64,000 bases of DNA from Nitrobacteraceae bacterium AZCC 2146 (GTDB lineage Bacteria; Pseudomonadota; Alphaproteobacteria; Rhizobiales; Xanthobacteraceae): contig JBAGRP010000001.1 of NCBI GenBank assembly GCA_036924855.1, positions 4,340,001 through 4,404,000 on the forward strand. Reading direction: 5' to 3'. Below are positions 48,397-58,437 of this stretch, piece by piece; positions within the stretch are counted from its first letter, which is position 1, and each line of letters opens with the position of its first letter. The translations under genes were made by a program, and so were the position numbers. The notes below the pieces were generated by a model that saw only the letters and a list, made by a program, of their open reading frames with translations, did not search any database and was not told where the DNA came from.

Positions 48397-50483
48397 CCGG
48401 GGCCTCCTGTGTCGAAGTATGCGCGGTGTTCAGCGAGAGCGTCGGAAATGAGGAGAATACGGCCGCGGGTACGTAGGGCGAGCGAGGTCCGCGTTCCGAA
48501 ATCCACGATCGATGCGACACGACGATCGAGCGAGGCAAGCTGTGCCGTTGCGGCGGTACTGTTGCCTTGCGCCAGGTTTTCCAGCGCCAAGTCGAGCTCC
48601 GGGCCGAGGTCCAGTTCGACCATCTCCTGCCGAAGATGAATAATTTCGGTCCCGACCGAAAGCGCGGCCAGGAGCTGTGCTCGCTGCAAAGGCTCCGCGC
48701 TATCAGGCAATGCCGTGAGCCGGCTGTGGATACGACCCCGCCAGCTCCTCGCGTCCATTGGCACGCTTTCGATCGCGAGGCGGCCCAGATCGCGCAAAGT
48801 CAAATCTAGGAGCCGTTTGGTTCGGAACGCCGGCGATAGCGGTGGCACAAGCAGAAACAAAATCGGCCCCACGACACAGCCTACGAAAATAGCGAGTGCA
48901 GAGTTGTAGAATTGCGCCGTGTTGTAGTTCAGTTGGTTCGCAGGCTGCAGGATAGGCAAAAGATTGATTGCCAGGGCAGTCCATATTACCGCCAGGCCGG
49001 GTTGCCGGCTCTGTACCATCGCCGCGCCAACCGGAATGAAGAACGCACCAAGGATAAGACAAAACGCGGGGAATGTCTCTATTGCCGGAAATGCAGCAAA
49101 TTTGATCGCCGCAGCAATTGGGATTGCCGCGATCGTACCCAAGGCTAACGCGACGGAGCCCAGGAAGGCCAGTTCGCCTCTCGGCGAAAGCAGGAGGACC
49201 ACAACGGTGACAAATACGATCGCTATGCCGCCGTTCGGCCAGCCGGTGACGACCCAGAACAATTCGACCGCGCCGATCGCCGCGAATGCGCGGCCTGCGT
49301 TGACGACAGGTGGCAGCCAATCGGGGACGTAGAGTTTCGTATTGCGACCGGGAGAGTGGACGCGCGCGGGATCGACAACCAGCACCGCCAACGCTTCGAG
49401 CACCGTTATAAGGCCGGCAAGGACGTTTGCGGTCTGGTCCGTCAGCAGGCGCAGGGAGGGCGTGTTGGCCGGCATGGCCACTAGGCCCCGAACAGCCGTG
49501 CCATAGCGACGCTGCAAGTCAACCGGATCGGTCATCCAGGATCCTGCCTCGCCCGGCAGCAGGACGGAACGCAATTCTGGTCCCATGGTGCGCATAATGG
49601 CTTCGGCTTCTGCTTTAGCGGTGGCGGGCGCAGACCGGCCAAGCCGTGCCAAAACGCCCCGCCACGCGGCGAGCGCACCAAAGAGCCCATCGACCGCGGC
49701 CTCCAGAACCGGCGAGTGATAGCGAAGTTTTGAGGACTCTCCGATCGCTTGGTCGATCACCGGATCGAGTGCAACGACCTGTCGGATGAGCTCTCGTCGG
49801 ACCGGCGTCTGCGCGTCGAACGATTCGGATCCAGCCACTTCCAGGCTGGACCTGAATCCGGCGGCGATGTCGCCTGAAATTTCTGCAAACTTGGCCGCAA
49901 GCCGTCGGGGGGCCGCCCCGAAATCGGACCCGGCGAGCACAAGTCCAGCGCTGAGGATGCCAATCGAGATCTCGCTGGCACGGGTGACCGCCAGCATGAA
50001 GACCTCACTGCTGGCGCCCCCGGTGGCGCCGAGTATGCCGGCCGCGATGATCGCCGCAGTGTAGCCGGCGAGCGCCGCTGCATAGGAAGCGAAGTTTCGG
50101 AATAGGGTGGCGCCAAAAGCGCATATCCCGCTCCAAAGCGCCAACCCCACTAGAAAGCCGACGCGATCCTGCGGAAACCAAGCCGCCAGGATCACAACGG
50201 TCACCGCACCCACGACGGTGCCGATGATACGGTATCGCGCCTTGCGCAGCGAAGCCCCGAGATATTGCTGACACACGATTGCCGCAGAGGTACCCGCCCA
50301 ATGGGGGTCGTCGAGCTGGAGCCAGAAAGCGACAAAGAGCGCAGTGCAAACGGAGGCCCATAGCCGAAAGCCAAACAGCAGCGGCGGTCCCGCGACGCGA
50401 GCAACGTTCGCCAGAGTCGCTCTCAACCCGATAGCCGCACGATCGTCCACTGCCGGCGCGCTCTGATTAGTTCCTTCGGTCAT
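48393..50483 (-). CDS. FUSC family efflux pump (AaeB-like)
   Basis: 696-aa inner-membrane protein with two membrane regions: residues about 35-180 and about 390-540, and cytoplasmic parts between and after them. DDPHWAGTSAAIVCQQYLGASLRKARYRIIGT in the first half is the FUSC signature. This full-length double arrangement matches AaeB, the p-hydroxybenzoate exporter. It is the first gene of the efflux operon. Confidence 0.92.
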   Translation of the reverse strand: MTEGTNQSAPAVDDRAAIGLRATLANVARVAGPPLLFGFRLWASVCTALFVAFWLQLDDPHWAGTSAAIVCQQYLGASLRKARYRIIGTVVGAVTVVILAAWFPQDRVGFLVGLALWSGICAFGATLFRNFASYAAALAGYTAAIIAAGILGATGGASSEVFMLAVTRASEISIGILSAGLVLAGSDFGAAPRRLAAKFAEISGDIAAGFRSSLEVAGSESFDAQTPVRRELIRQVVALDPVIDQAIGESSKLRYHSPVLEAAVDGLFGALAAWRGVLARLGRSAPATAKAEAEAIMRTMGPELRSVLLPGEAGSWMTDPVDLQRRYGTAVRGLVAMPANTPSLRLLTDQTANVLAGLITVLEALAVLVVDPARVHSPGRNTKLYVPDWLPPVVNAGRAFAAIGAVELFWVVTGWPNGGIAIVFVTVVVLLLSPRGELAFLGSVALALGTIAAIPIAAAIKFAAFPAIETFPAFCLILGAFFIPVGAAMVQSRQPGLAVIWTALAINLLPILQPANQLNYNTAQFYNSALAIFVGCVVGPILFLLVPPLSPAFRTKRLLDLTLRDLGRLAIESVPMDARSWRGRIHSRLTALPDSAEPLQRAQLLAALSVGTEIIHLRQEMVELDLGPELDLALENLAQGNSTAATAQLASLDRRVASIVDFGTRTSLALRTRGRILLISDALAEHRAYFDTGGPG

Positions 50484-50890
50484 TCTCGGCCCTGCACATT
50501 CTCTAGCAAGTCAGCTGCACTCGCTGACCCCGCGAGACGCGCGAAAAGTTCAGCCATTCGGCCCGCGCGACATAAGGTTTCACCATCTTGGTCGGATCGA
50601 CGACCCGGTCGAAGGTCTGCTCATCGACGAACGTGAGTTGGGCGGCTGCTTCCTCAGAACGAAAAAACCGAAGACGTCCGCCGCTACGCGCAGCAAAAAG
50701 GGCAATCGCGCGACGGCAGGCGAATTACCGGCCGATGGTGAAGTCGGCTCGGCATATTGCGAATGCTCCTGCAGGATGCAGACTTCCAGCTGTTCTGCTC
50801 GTCGGGATAGTCCAAAATTTCGCATCTTCAATGCTACCTATTTTGGGTCGCGAAGACGGTAGCGTGGTACGAAGTGATCTCGCTCATCGC
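50484..50890. other. Spacer between malic enzyme and efflux operon
   Basis: About 400 bases. The part 50503-50645 on the minus strand holds a fumarase/aspartase-like tail (separate entry). The rest, up to 50890, shows no gene with recognisable similarity. Confidence 0.4.
50503..50645 (-). pseudogene. Remnant of a class II fumarase/aspartase C-terminus
   Basis: A minus-strand frame ending in TAG (50505-50503) reads EEAAAQLTFVDEQTFDRVVD followed by PTKMVKPY. This matches the C-terminal pattern of class II fumarases and aspartases (LxxLTExxFDxxVxPxxMV). Only about 45 residues are recognisable; nothing upstream in this frame resembles the enzyme and there is no start or ribosome site. It is probably what remains of a deleted lyase gene beside malic enzyme. 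Confidence 0.45.
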
Positions 50891-52537
50891 TCAACCAGAG
50901 TAAACAGGCCGGTAGACGCAGGAGCGGATGAGCGCGCCGACATCGGCTGGTCGCGAAGCCCATGCGAGCCCCTCATCAAAGATGTAGGTCGCGATGCGTT
51001 CGGCGACGTGAAGCGATACGTCGAGAATACGGCTCTGCGGCGGATAGATCAGCCCGACAGCCAGATCGTCTTCAGTGACCTGTTCTGCCACCGCTTCCGC
51101 CGCGACGATGAACATCTCATCGGTCACAAGGGAAGCTTCAGTAGCAAATACCGCCATGCCGATAGCCGGGAAGATATAAACGTTGTTGCCTTGGCCCGGC
51201 ACGAATCGCCGACCGCCAAGTTCAACGGGCGGGAAGGGACTGCCGCTGGCGAAAACGGCGCGGCCGTCGGACCAACGATAGGCGTCTTCGGCCGTGCATT
51301 CCGAGCGCGACGTCGGGTTCGAATATGGGAAGATGATCGGGCGGTCGTTGATCTCCGCCATCGCCTGGACCACATCACGGGTAAACAGGTTCGGCACGGT
51401 GCTAACGCCGATGATGCCGGTCGGACGCAGTGCCCGGATCGCCTCGACGAAGGTGGAGGCAGGTGTCATGTCCTTGGCGAAAAGCTTCTGATAATCGGCG
51501 AGATCGGTTCGCGAGGTTACCACTAGGCCGTTGATGTCAAAAAGCGCGTTGTGGCTTCGCGCGACCGCGAGATCCATACCTTCGCGAGCCATCGCGAGGC
51601 TGATCAACTCCGCGATGCCAGTGGCCGCCGAGCCGGCACCGAGGAATAGGAAGCGCTGGTCAACGAGCCCCTGTTTGGTCAGACGCAGCGCGGCGAAGAT
51701 GCCAGCCAGCGCGATGCCCGCAGTGCCCTGTATGTCATCATTGAAGGTGCATATCTCCTCGCGGTATCGCTTTAGGATCGGTACCGCATTGAAATTCGCA
51801 AAGTCTTCCCATTGGATGCAACATTTAGGATAGAGCTGCAGAACGGCTTCGACGAACTCGTCGACAAAGGCTAGATAGTCAGCGCCCCGCACCCGCTCGT
51901 GGCGCAGCCCGAGATACAAATCGTCGTCGATCAGGTCCTGGTTGTTGGTACCGACATCAAGGACGATCGGCAGGCAATGTTCCGGCGGCACGCCGGCACA
52001 CGCGGTATAGAGCGCGAGCTTGCCAAGTGGGATTCCCATCCCGCCGGCGCCAAGATCGCCTAGACCGAGGATGCGCTCGCCGTCAGTGACGACGATGAAG
52101 CGCACATCCTTTTCAGGCCAATTGCCGAGCAACTCCTTAAGGCGACCACGTGCGCTGATTGGCAGATAGACGCCCCGCGGTTGCCGAAAGATATGGCCGA
52201 ATTTCTGACAGGCTTCGCCGACCGTCGGCTTATATACGATCGGCATGTAGGTAGTCGGATCCGACATGAGTACGGCGTAATAGAGTGTCTCGTTGCGTGC
52301 CTGCAGATCGGACAGAACAAGATATTTTTGCAAATCGTCGTCGAGCTTGGCGAGCTCGTCGTGCCGCCGCGCCACCTGCAACTCGATGGGAAGCATCGCG
52401 GGCGGCAGCAGACCTTCAAGGCCCCATCTGCGTCGCTCCGAGTCGGTGAAAGCGGTGCCCTTGTTGAGCCGTGGGTTGCGCAACAGATCGTAACCCGTGG
52501 GGCATTCTCTCGTCGGTTCGGCCAGCTTCTTGAGCAT
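50891..52537 (-). CDS. maeA: NAD-dependent malic enzyme
   Basis: 548-aa malic enzyme, converting malate to pyruvate and CO2 with NAD reduction. It is the long eukaryote-like form. Signatures: VTDGERILGLGDLGAGGMGIPLGK near residue 150, QWEDFANFNA with metal ligands, CTFNDDIQGTAGIALAG, and GAGSAATGIAELI for NAD. It ends YRPVYSG. The start MLKKLAEPTR is at 52537; a 7-bp inverted repeat lies 20 bases upstream. Its neighbours suggest pyruvate supply linked to the quinol oxidase branch. Confidence 0.96.
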   Translation of the reverse strand: MLKKLAEPTRECPTGYDLLRNPRLNKGTAFTDSERRRWGLEGLLPPAMLPIELQVARRHDELAKLDDDLQKYLVLSDLQARNETLYYAVLMSDPTTYMPIVYKPTVGEACQKFGHIFRQPRGVYLPISARGRLKELLGNWPEKDVRFIVVTDGERILGLGDLGAGGMGIPLGKLALYTACAGVPPEHCLPIVLDVGTNNQDLIDDDLYLGLRHERVRGADYLAFVDEFVEAVLQLYPKCCIQWEDFANFNAVPILKRYREEICTFNDDIQGTAGIALAGIFAALRLTKQGLVDQRFLFLGAGSAATGIAELISLAMAREGMDLAVARSHNALFDINGLVVTSRTDLADYQKLFAKDMTPASTFVEAIRALRPTGIIGVSTVPNLFTRDVVQAMAEINDRPIIFPYSNPTSRSECTAEDAYRWSDGRAVFASGSPFPPVELGGRRFVPGQGNNVYIFPAIGMAVFATEASLVTDEMFIVAAEAVAEQVTEDDLAVGLIYPPQSRILDVSLHVAERIATYIFDEGLAWASRPADVGALIRSCVYRPVYSG

Positions 52538-52549
52538 GGTGGTCTTTTC

Positions 52550-53071
52550 CTAGGCATTGCGAAAGTCAATCAATTCGCAAGCGACGCGTGGAGTTGAAAT
52601 CAGCCACGCTCCGCAGTCAATTTTCCGTGGTGTCGCCGATCTCGTTTCCGGGATTGGGGCCTTTCGGATAAGTCTCGATGCAGCACAAGGTCGCCTGAAC
52701 GACAGCAACGGGTGGCTCTCGTCTTTGACCTTGGCTAAAGCATCGATCACTTCACACGGGCGCGGCTTTCTGCAGCTCGTCGTGTAATTAATCGCCGTGA
52801 ACAGCAGCAACAGCGGAAAAACTAACGCGCCTGCACCCAAGACCATGAAGAAAAGGGCTGCGCAAGGTGCTGCCGTGGCTTCCCTCGGCGCAACGACTAA
52901 CGGGAGCAGGGATGGCCAGAACAAGCAAATCGCGAGCGCTCCGAGAGCCATCACGAACGCCACCGCGACCACGCTAAACGGCGCGTGGTGACGATGCCGA
53001 CCTTCACGTGACGTTCGGAGGACGTCGGAACGATTGGCGCTGGCCAACCAAAAGCCGATAAACGTCAACAT
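52550..53071 (-). CDS. CydB-like C-terminal fragment at end of the cyo operon
   Basis: 173-aa frame beginning MLTFIGFWLASANRSDV with a good GGGAGAG site, 30 bases after cyoD. Residues 1-100 contain membrane segments and read like the last two helices of cytochrome bd subunit II (ICLFWPSLLP, then LLLLFTAINYTT, as in CydB ...SLWPYIVP... and ...YTAYSYWVF). The remaining ~70 residues are Arg/Pro rich and unlike CydB. It is thus either a translated fragment with an added tail or a decayed gene. Resemblance is by eye. Confidence 0.5.
   Translation of the reverse strand: MLTFIGFWLASANRSDVLRTSREGRHRHHAPFSVVAVAFVMALGALAICLFWPSLLPLVVAPREATAAPCAALFFMVLGAGALVFPLLLLFTAINYTTSCRKPRPCEVIDALAKVKDESHPLLSFRRPCAASRLIRKAPIPETRSATPRKIDCGAWLISTPRVACELIDFRNA
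52557..52580. promoter_or_regulatory. Inverted repeat upstream of malic enzyme
   Basis: TTGCGAA-N10-TTCGCAA, a perfect 7-bp inverted repeat, ends 20 bases upstream of the malic enzyme ATG and overlaps the end of the upstream CydB-like gene. It may be an operator or transcript hairpin. Confidence 0.4.
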
Positions 53072-53100
53072 CTCTCTCTCCCTCGAGAATTCGACAAGCT

Positions 53101-53496
53101 TCACCGCCGCATGGGCAAAGTCATCGACTCGCCGGTCGGCATCAGCATGTTCTCGTTCATATCGGCCATGATCCACATCGAACCGGCGACGACCACAAAG
53201 ACGATGAGCACACCAAACGCGAGCGCCAGGACGTTGTTGGTGCTTTCCGGCCCGGTGGTAATATGCAGGAAGAACACCAGGTGAATGCCCATTTGGGCGA
53301 TGGCGAGGACGGCAAGCCCAAGGAAGACGCCGCCTGGCCAGAGCAGCGTGGTGTTTGCAGCCCAGAAAGACGTGGCAGTGAGAAGGACCGCCACAGATAG
53401 GCCGACCGTGTAGACGAGAAGTGGAGAGGGAGCCGACGGTTGCATCTCGCGGCTCGGCCTGTCTCCAGGCGCGCGATCGTATCGAGCTTCGGTCAT
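53101..53496 (-). CDS. cyoD: Cytochrome o ubiquinol oxidase subunit IV
   Basis: 131-aa protein with three membrane helices and the CyoD pattern LAIAQMGIHLVFFLHITTGPE. A longer N-terminal lead than E. coli CyoD (109 aa). It aids assembly of CuB in subunit I. The ATG overlaps the cyoC stop (ATGA at 53496-53493). Confidence 0.93.
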   Translation of the reverse strand: MTEARYDRAPGDRPSREMQPSAPSPLLVYTVGLSVAVLLTATSFWAANTTLLWPGGVFLGLAVLAIAQMGIHLVFFLHITTGPESTNNVLALAFGVLIVFVVVAGSMWIMADMNENMLMPTGESMTLPMRR

Positions 53497-54125
53497 GGAC
53501 TGACTCCCATCAGATAAACCACCGTGAATACCCCGACCCAAACGATGTCGAGCGCATGCCAGAACAGTGAGAAGCAGAGCAAGCGGTGCTGTACGGCCGT
53601 GGCGAATCCCATGATCGAGACCTGGACCATCATCACGACGAGCCAGACCAGCCCGAGCGCAACGTGCAGCCCATGACAGCCGACCAGCGTGAAGAACGCG
53701 GACAGAAAAGCGCTCCGCTGCGGCGTCGCGCCGATAGCGATCATCTCGGCGAATTCGCGGATCTCGAGCGTGAGAAATGCCGCGCCCAGCGCCAACGTAA
53801 CCAGGGCACCCCCATACATTCCGAAACGATTGCGCGAATTGATGGCCAGGGACATCAGTCCGCAAGTGTAGCTCGAGATAAGCAGACAAGCGGTTTCGAT
53901 CGCCACGATAGTCTGATTGAACAATTGGGCACCGCTGGGCCCGCCCGCCGTGGAGCGTACGAGGACCGCGTAGCTCGCGAACAGCGCGGCAAACATGATG
54001 AAATCACTCAGCAGGAAGATCCAGAAGCCATAGGCAGCCGCGATCCTCTTTCGAGCAGGTCCCGCTTCACTGGCGCTTGGCAGAGCGGTTTGCGGAGTCC
54101 GATCAATTGCGGCGGCGATATTCAT
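53493..54125 (-). CDS. cyoC: Cytochrome o ubiquinol oxidase subunit III
   Basis: 210-aa five-helix heme-copper oxidase subunit [26 protein letters not shown] starts the first helix and [18 protein letters not shown] and [21 protein letters not shown] are family parts. ATG at 54125 overlaps the cyoB stop by 4 bases. Upstream frame codons are not CyoC-like. Confidence 0.95.
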   Translation of the reverse strand: MNIAAAIDRTPQTALPSASEAGPARKRIAAAYGFWIFLLSDFIMFAALFASYAVLVRSTAGGPSGAQLFNQTIVAIETACLLISSYTCGLMSLAINSRNRFGMYGGALVTLALGAAFLTLEIREFAEMIAIGATPQRSAFLSAFFTLVGCHGLHVALGLVWLVVMMVQVSIMGFATAVQHRLLCFSLFWHALDIVWVGVFTVVYLMGVSP

Positions 54126-56104
54126 ACTGCAACTCCTGCCTGGTGAGCCCGTTCGAACCGGGCGATCTGTTCGGCTGGCACCTCTATTTCGCTGTGACGG
54201 CGGAACGAGAAGGCAAGGAAGGTCACGAATGCGCCGAACAGACCGACGCTGGCCAGCCACCAAATGTGCCAGATCAACGCAAAGCCGATGACGACTGCAA
54301 AGAAGGCAGTAACGAAGCCAGTGGCGCTGTTCATGGGCATTTCGACGGGCTCGTACTTACGCCCCGGTGTGCCCTCGTCCGCCTGTGTGCCGTGTTTGCT
54401 GCTCCAGAACGCGTCCAATCCGGCGACCTTCGGCTGGAACGCGAAGTTCCATGCCGGCGGCGGCGACGCCGTCGCCCATTCAAGCGTGCGACCATCCCAG
54501 GGGTCACCGGTCACGTCACGCAGCTTCTCGCGATTACGGATCGACACGACGAGCTGCACGACCTGGAAGGCGATCCCGGCCAGGATGATAACGGTACCGA
54601 TCGCCGCCAATATCAGCCACGGCTGCCAGGACAAGTTGTCGTAGTGTTGCATGCGCCTGGTCATGCCCATCAGGCCCAGCAGATAAAGCGGCATGAAGGC
54701 GAGATAGAATCCAATAAACCAGCACCAGAACGAGGCCTTGCCCCAACGTTCGTCGAGCTTGAAGCCGAATGCCTTGGGGAACCAATAATTGTAGCCCGCC
54801 ATCACGCCGAACACGACGCCGCCGATGATGACATTATGGAAGTGCGCGATGAGGAACACGCTGTTGTGGAGCTGGAAGTCGGCCGGTGGGACCGCCATCA
54901 GCACGCCGGTCATGCCGCCGATCACGAACGTCACCATGAACCCGATGGCCCACAGCACCGGCACCGAGAAGCGAACCCGGCCACCGTACATAGTGAACAG
55001 CCAGTTGAAGACCTTCACACCGGTCGGTACGGCGATGATCATGGTCATTACACCAAAGAAGCCGTTGACGGTGGCGCTGGCGCCCATGGTGAAGAAATGG
55101 TGCAGCCAAACCAGGAAGGAGAGGACGCAGATCGCCAAGGTCGCGGCCACCATTGAGCGGTACCCGAAAAGAGGCTTGCCGGAGAAGGTCGCGATGACTT
55201 CCGAAAACACACCGAATAGCGGCAAGATCAGGATGTAAACTTCCGGGTGTCCCCATACCCAGAACATATTGACGTACAACATCTGATTGCCCCCCGCATC
55301 GAGGGTGAAGAAATGAAAGCCGAGATAGCGGTCGAGCAACAGCATTGCGAGCGCAGCGGTCAGGATCGGAAAGGCCGCAACAATGAGCAGGTTAGTCGCG
55401 AGCGCAGTCCAGCAGAAAACCGGCATGCGCATAAGGCTCATTCCCGGTGTTCGCATCTTCAGAACCGTGGTGACGAAATTGATTCCCGCCAGCAATGTGC
55501 CGAGACCGGAAATCTGCAGCGACCAAAGATAGTAGTCGACGCCCACTCCGGGCGAGAATTGCAGTCCGCTCAGCGGGGTATAACCCGTCCAGCCGGCCTT
55601 TGAGAACTCACCAATCGCGAGAGAAACGTTGATCAGCAGCGCGCCCGAGGCGGTCAACCAAAAGCTGACGGAGTTGAGCGTGGGGAAGGCGACATCGCGG
55701 ATGCCGAGCTGAAGCGGCACTGCGAAGTTCATAAGTCCAACCACGAACGGCATCGCCATGAAGAAGATCATGATCGTGCCGTGCGCCGAGAAAATCTGGT
55801 CAAAATGCTCCGGTGGCAGATATCCTTGCGCGCCGCCGGCCGCAACCGCCTGCTGCGCGCGCATCATAATCGCGTCGCTAAAGCCGCGCAGCATCATGAC
55901 CAGCGCCAGGATGATGTACATCACGCCGATGCGCTTGTGGTCGACCGAGGTAATCCACTCGCGCCAAAGATAGGGCCAAGCTCCCTTCATCGTGATGACT
56001 CCGAGAACCATCGCCACGATAAGCACCATGAACACAGTCGCACCCATGATGATCGGCTCATGTAAGGGAATCGCGTTCCAGTCGAGTTTGCCAAGGAGAT
56101 TCAT
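54122..56104 (-). CDS. cyoB: Cytochrome o ubiquinol oxidase subunit I
   Basis: 660-aa catalytic subunit (E. coli 663). Quinone-site residues are visible in the order found in E. coli CyoB: Arg and Asp in [10 protein letters not shown] and His and Gln in [23 protein letters not shown] carries the CuB His and Tyr, and HHFFTMG the CuB His pair. The quinol-site residues show it is a ubiquinol rather than a cytochrome c oxidase. Coupled by ATGA overlaps to cyoA and cyoC. Confidence 0.97.
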   Translation of the reverse strand: MNLLGKLDWNAIPLHEPIIMGATVFMVLIVAMVLGVITMKGAWPYLWREWITSVDHKRIGVMYIILALVMMLRGFSDAIMMRAQQAVAAGGAQGYLPPEHFDQIFSAHGTIMIFFMAMPFVVGLMNFAVPLQLGIRDVAFPTLNSVSFWLTASGALLINVSLAIGEFSKAGWTGYTPLSGLQFSPGVGVDYYLWSLQISGLGTLLAGINFVTTVLKMRTPGMSLMRMPVFCWTALATNLLIVAAFPILTAALAMLLLDRYLGFHFFTLDAGGNQMLYVNMFWVWGHPEVYILILPLFGVFSEVIATFSGKPLFGYRSMVAATLAICVLSFLVWLHHFFTMGASATVNGFFGVMTMIIAVPTGVKVFNWLFTMYGGRVRFSVPVLWAIGFMVTFVIGGMTGVLMAVPPADFQLHNSVFLIAHFHNVIIGGVVFGVMAGYNYWFPKAFGFKLDERWGKASFWCWFIGFYLAFMPLYLLGLMGMTRRMQHYDNLSWQPWLILAAIGTVIILAGIAFQVVQLVVSIRNREKLRDVTGDPWDGRTLEWATASPPPAWNFAFQPKVAGLDAFWSSKHGTQADEGTPGRKYEPVEMPMNSATGFVTAFFAVVIGFALIWHIWWLASVGLFGAFVTFLAFSFRRHSEIEVPAEQIARFERAHQAGVAV

Positions 56105-56976
56105 CGTTCTGCCCTCTGCGACGTTGAACAAATAGATTTCGACGGATCGTCTAAGGCCAATGCGGTGTTCACGATGCCGTTGAACAGATCGGCGGCAACG
56201 CTCCGGTAGGTGTACGGTGCTATCGCCTTGCTCGGCTTGACCAAGTCGGCATAAGATTGCGCGTCAAGCGATGGACCAGTGTCGTGCGTCTCGCGGACCC
56301 ATTGCGTAAATCTGTTGTCCGACACTGCATCGACCGTAAAGCGCATGTCGGAGAAGCCGTCACCGCTGAACATGGCCGATAGCCCCGGATACGTTCCGAT
56401 GTGATCAGCCTGCAGATGAAGGCGCGTCACCATTCCGGACATCGTGTAGATCTGGCTGCCGAGCTGGGGCACGAAGAAGCTGTTCATGACGCTCGATGAG
56501 GTCAGTTCAAACTTGATCGGCGTTCCGACCGGTATGACCAACTTATTGACACTCGCGATCCGCTGCTCCGGATAGATGAATAGCCATTTCCAATCGAGCG
56601 AGACGACCTGGACGGTAACGGGCGTGACCGACGAATCGATCGACTTTCGCGGATCGAGGTCGTGTGCGCCGACCCATGCGACGCCACCTACAAGGAGCAC
56701 TGTCATCGAAGGGATGGACCAGACCAACAACTCAAGCCGTCCGGAATAACTGAAGTCCGGCTGGTAGCAGGCGCGCCAGTTGGACGCGCGAAACCAGAAT
56801 GCGACAGCGAGCGTGGCGAGGATCGTCGGGATCACGATTGCGAGCATGATGCCGAGCGAGTTGAACAGGATCAGCCGTTCGGCTACCGCGATCGGTCCCT
56901 TCGGATCAAGGACGCCTTCCGAGCAGCCGCCAAGTGCGACGCTGATCAAGGTAAGAGCCAGTGCACTGTAGCGCAT
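56101..56976 (-). CDS. cyoA: Cytochrome o ubiquinol oxidase subunit II
   Basis: 291-aa lipoprotein. The lipobox LGGC places the lipidated Cys at residue 18. Two membrane helices follow, then the cupredoxin-like domain; the CuA ligands are absent as expected for quinol oxidases ([23 protein letters not shown]). Upstream frame codons overlap the cyoE-like gene and are not used. It starts 1 base after the preceding stop. Confidence 0.95.
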   Translation of the reverse strand: MRYSALALTLISVALGGCSEGVLDPKGPIAVAERLILFNSLGIMLAIVIPTILATLAVAFWFRASNWRACYQPDFSYSGRLELLVWSIPSMTVLLVGGVAWVGAHDLDPRKSIDSSVTPVTVQVVSLDWKWLFIYPEQRIASVNKLVIPVGTPIKFELTSSSVMNSFFVPQLGSQIYTMSGMVTRLHLQADHIGTYPGLSAMFSGDGFSDMRFTVDAVSDNRFTQWVRETHDTGPSLDAQSYADLVKPSKAIAPYTYRSVAADLFNGIVNTALALDDPSKSICSTSQRAER

Positions 56977-56977
56977 G

Positions 56978-58018
56978 TCAGACCTCGTTCGCGATGGCAA
57001 TGGTGGAGCTGCGCGTGGCTCGAATGGCGCGTGGCAAGGTTGCGGCCGCGACTGATGTGTCGGCCGGCCGCGAAAAATAGGATGAGATCGTCGATGATCG
57101 GCCATTACCGCTGTCGACCAGCAGGGCCACAAACAGCAGGAACAGGTAGGAAATGGAAAACAGAAACAAGCGCTGAGCGGCCTGGCGATCGCTCTCACAG
57201 CTCCGGCGCAGTTGAAATGCGAGCGCAAGAAAGATTGCTCCACAGATGAGGGCAGTGACCCCGTAGATCGCGGCGGCGAATCCAAGCACCCATGGCAGCG
57301 TGGAAATCGGTACAAGGACAGCGCTGTAGATGAGGATCTGCCACGTTGTCGCTGTCCTTCCGGCCACGACCGGCAGCATGGGCACGCCTGCCCGCTGGTA
57401 TTCGTCCGTGCGATTGAGCGACAGCGCCCAGAAATGCGGGGGCGTCCACAGGAAGATGATAAGGAACAGAATGACCGGCTCCAGCCCGACACCTCCGGTG
57501 GCGGCAGCCCAGCCGACCACGGGCGGAAGCGCGCCGGCAGCGCCGCCGATGACGATATTCTGTGGCGTATGCCGCTTCAGCCACAGCGTATACACAACGA
57601 CGTAGAAGAAGATCGTGAAGGCGAGCAGGCTGGCGGCTGCGACGTTGCTCGCCATGCCAAGAAGGAGGACTGCGCCGCAGGCGAGGAATAGTCCGAACGC
57701 AAGCGCTTCTCGGCGCGAAATCCTGCCGCGGGGAATCGGACGCCGCGCCGTGCGGTTCATAACGGCATCGATATCGGCATCGTACCACATGTTGAGAACG
57801 CCGGAAGCACCGGCCCCAACGGCGATTGCGAGAATCTCAATCGACGCCAAAACTGGATCGACAGGGACCGGGGCGGTCATCATCCCAACGAACGCGGTGA
57901 ATACCGCAAGAAACATTACGCGCGGCTTCATCAGGGCGATGAAGTCAGGCGCTCGCATTGTGAAACGTGAGCGGGTCAGTAGTTGCGCGTGGAGCAGGGA
58001 GGTAGCCGTGATCTTCAT
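56978..58018 (-). CDS. cyoE: Protoheme IX farnesyltransferase
   Basis: 346-aa UbiA-type prenyltransferase making heme O, which cyo-type oxidases need. Asp-rich site [21 protein letters not shown] is near residue 77, and the helices that follow include the [11 protein letters not shown] and [14 protein letters not shown] parts. It is the first gene of the operon, before cyoA, rather than last as in E. coli. The ATG at 58018 follows AAGGAC. A pyruvate-oxidase remnant runs into its upstream side. Confidence 0.95.
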   Translation of the reverse strand: MKITATSLLHAQLLTRSRFTMRAPDFIALMKPRVMFLAVFTAFVGMMTAPVPVDPVLASIEILAIAVGAGASGVLNMWYDADIDAVMNRTARRPIPRGRISRREALAFGLFLACGAVLLLGMASNVAAASLLAFTIFFYVVVYTLWLKRHTPQNIVIGGAAGALPPVVGWAAATGGVGLEPVILFLIIFLWTPPHFWALSLNRTDEYQRAGVPMLPVVAGRTATTWQILIYSAVLVPISTLPWVLGFAAAIYGVTALICGAIFLALAFQLRRSCESDRQAAQRLFLFSISYLFLLFVALLVDSGNGRSSTISSYFSRPADTSVAAATLPRAIRATRSSTIAIANEV

Positions 58019-58020
58019 GG

Positions 58021-58437
58021 TCAACGTCCTTCGCCAGGGATTGGAGTGGCCGCACTCCCGGAATTGGTATTGCTGGTGTGTCTCCTGGGAATAGCCGCCG
58101 CCGACTTCCGCGGAGGGAATGTGCGCCGCGATCGCAAGCACAGGAGCGCGCGAACGGTGGCAATCGGGCAGGCCATTGATGACAGGCCATTGATGAGATG
58201 AAGGCTGCCCGGTCCGCAGCTGCCCGCGCACGTGAGCCAGCCGGTCAGACGCGCCTCGGCGCCGGCAGCGAAGGCGGCGACTTCCTCGTGTCGAACATGA
58301 ACCCAGTCGATCTCGCCAAGACTGCGAAGGGCATCCTTCAAACCGTTGAGGCTGTCACCGACCACGGCGTAGATGCGCTTGACGCCGGCGGCAACCAGCG
58401 TCTCAACGAACCGATCGGCAATGGGTTTGGCGGGCAT
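58021..58437 (-). pseudogene. Pyruvate oxidase/dehydrogenase (PoxB-like) N-terminal remnant
   Basis: The first frame starts [20 protein letters not shown] and continues through the TPP-enzyme parts VVGDSLNGL and [16 protein letters not shown] up to [13 protein letters not shown], about 80 residues. Then a 14-base tandem duplication (58169-58182 and 58183-58196) shifts the frame. In the next frame the family sequence resumes: [20 protein letters not shown] and [10 protein letters not shown]. It ends abruptly at RECGHS, a few codons before the cyoE start; about 450 residues of a normal PoxB are missing. So this is a truncated, frameshifted gene fused to the upstream side of the cyo operon. Confidence 0.85.
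58169..58196. repeat. 14-bp tandem duplication inside the PoxB remnant
   Basis: CAGGCCATTGATGA occurs twice back to back. Because 14 is not a multiple of 3, it shifts the reading frame of the pyruvate oxidase remnant. Removing one copy restores a continuous PoxB-like reading. Confidence 0.9.

Noticed and set aside
50580..50831. 83-codon minus frame in the malic enzyme-efflux spacer
   Set aside because: It is in a different frame from the fumarase-like remnant and shows no family; mostly Arg/Ser.
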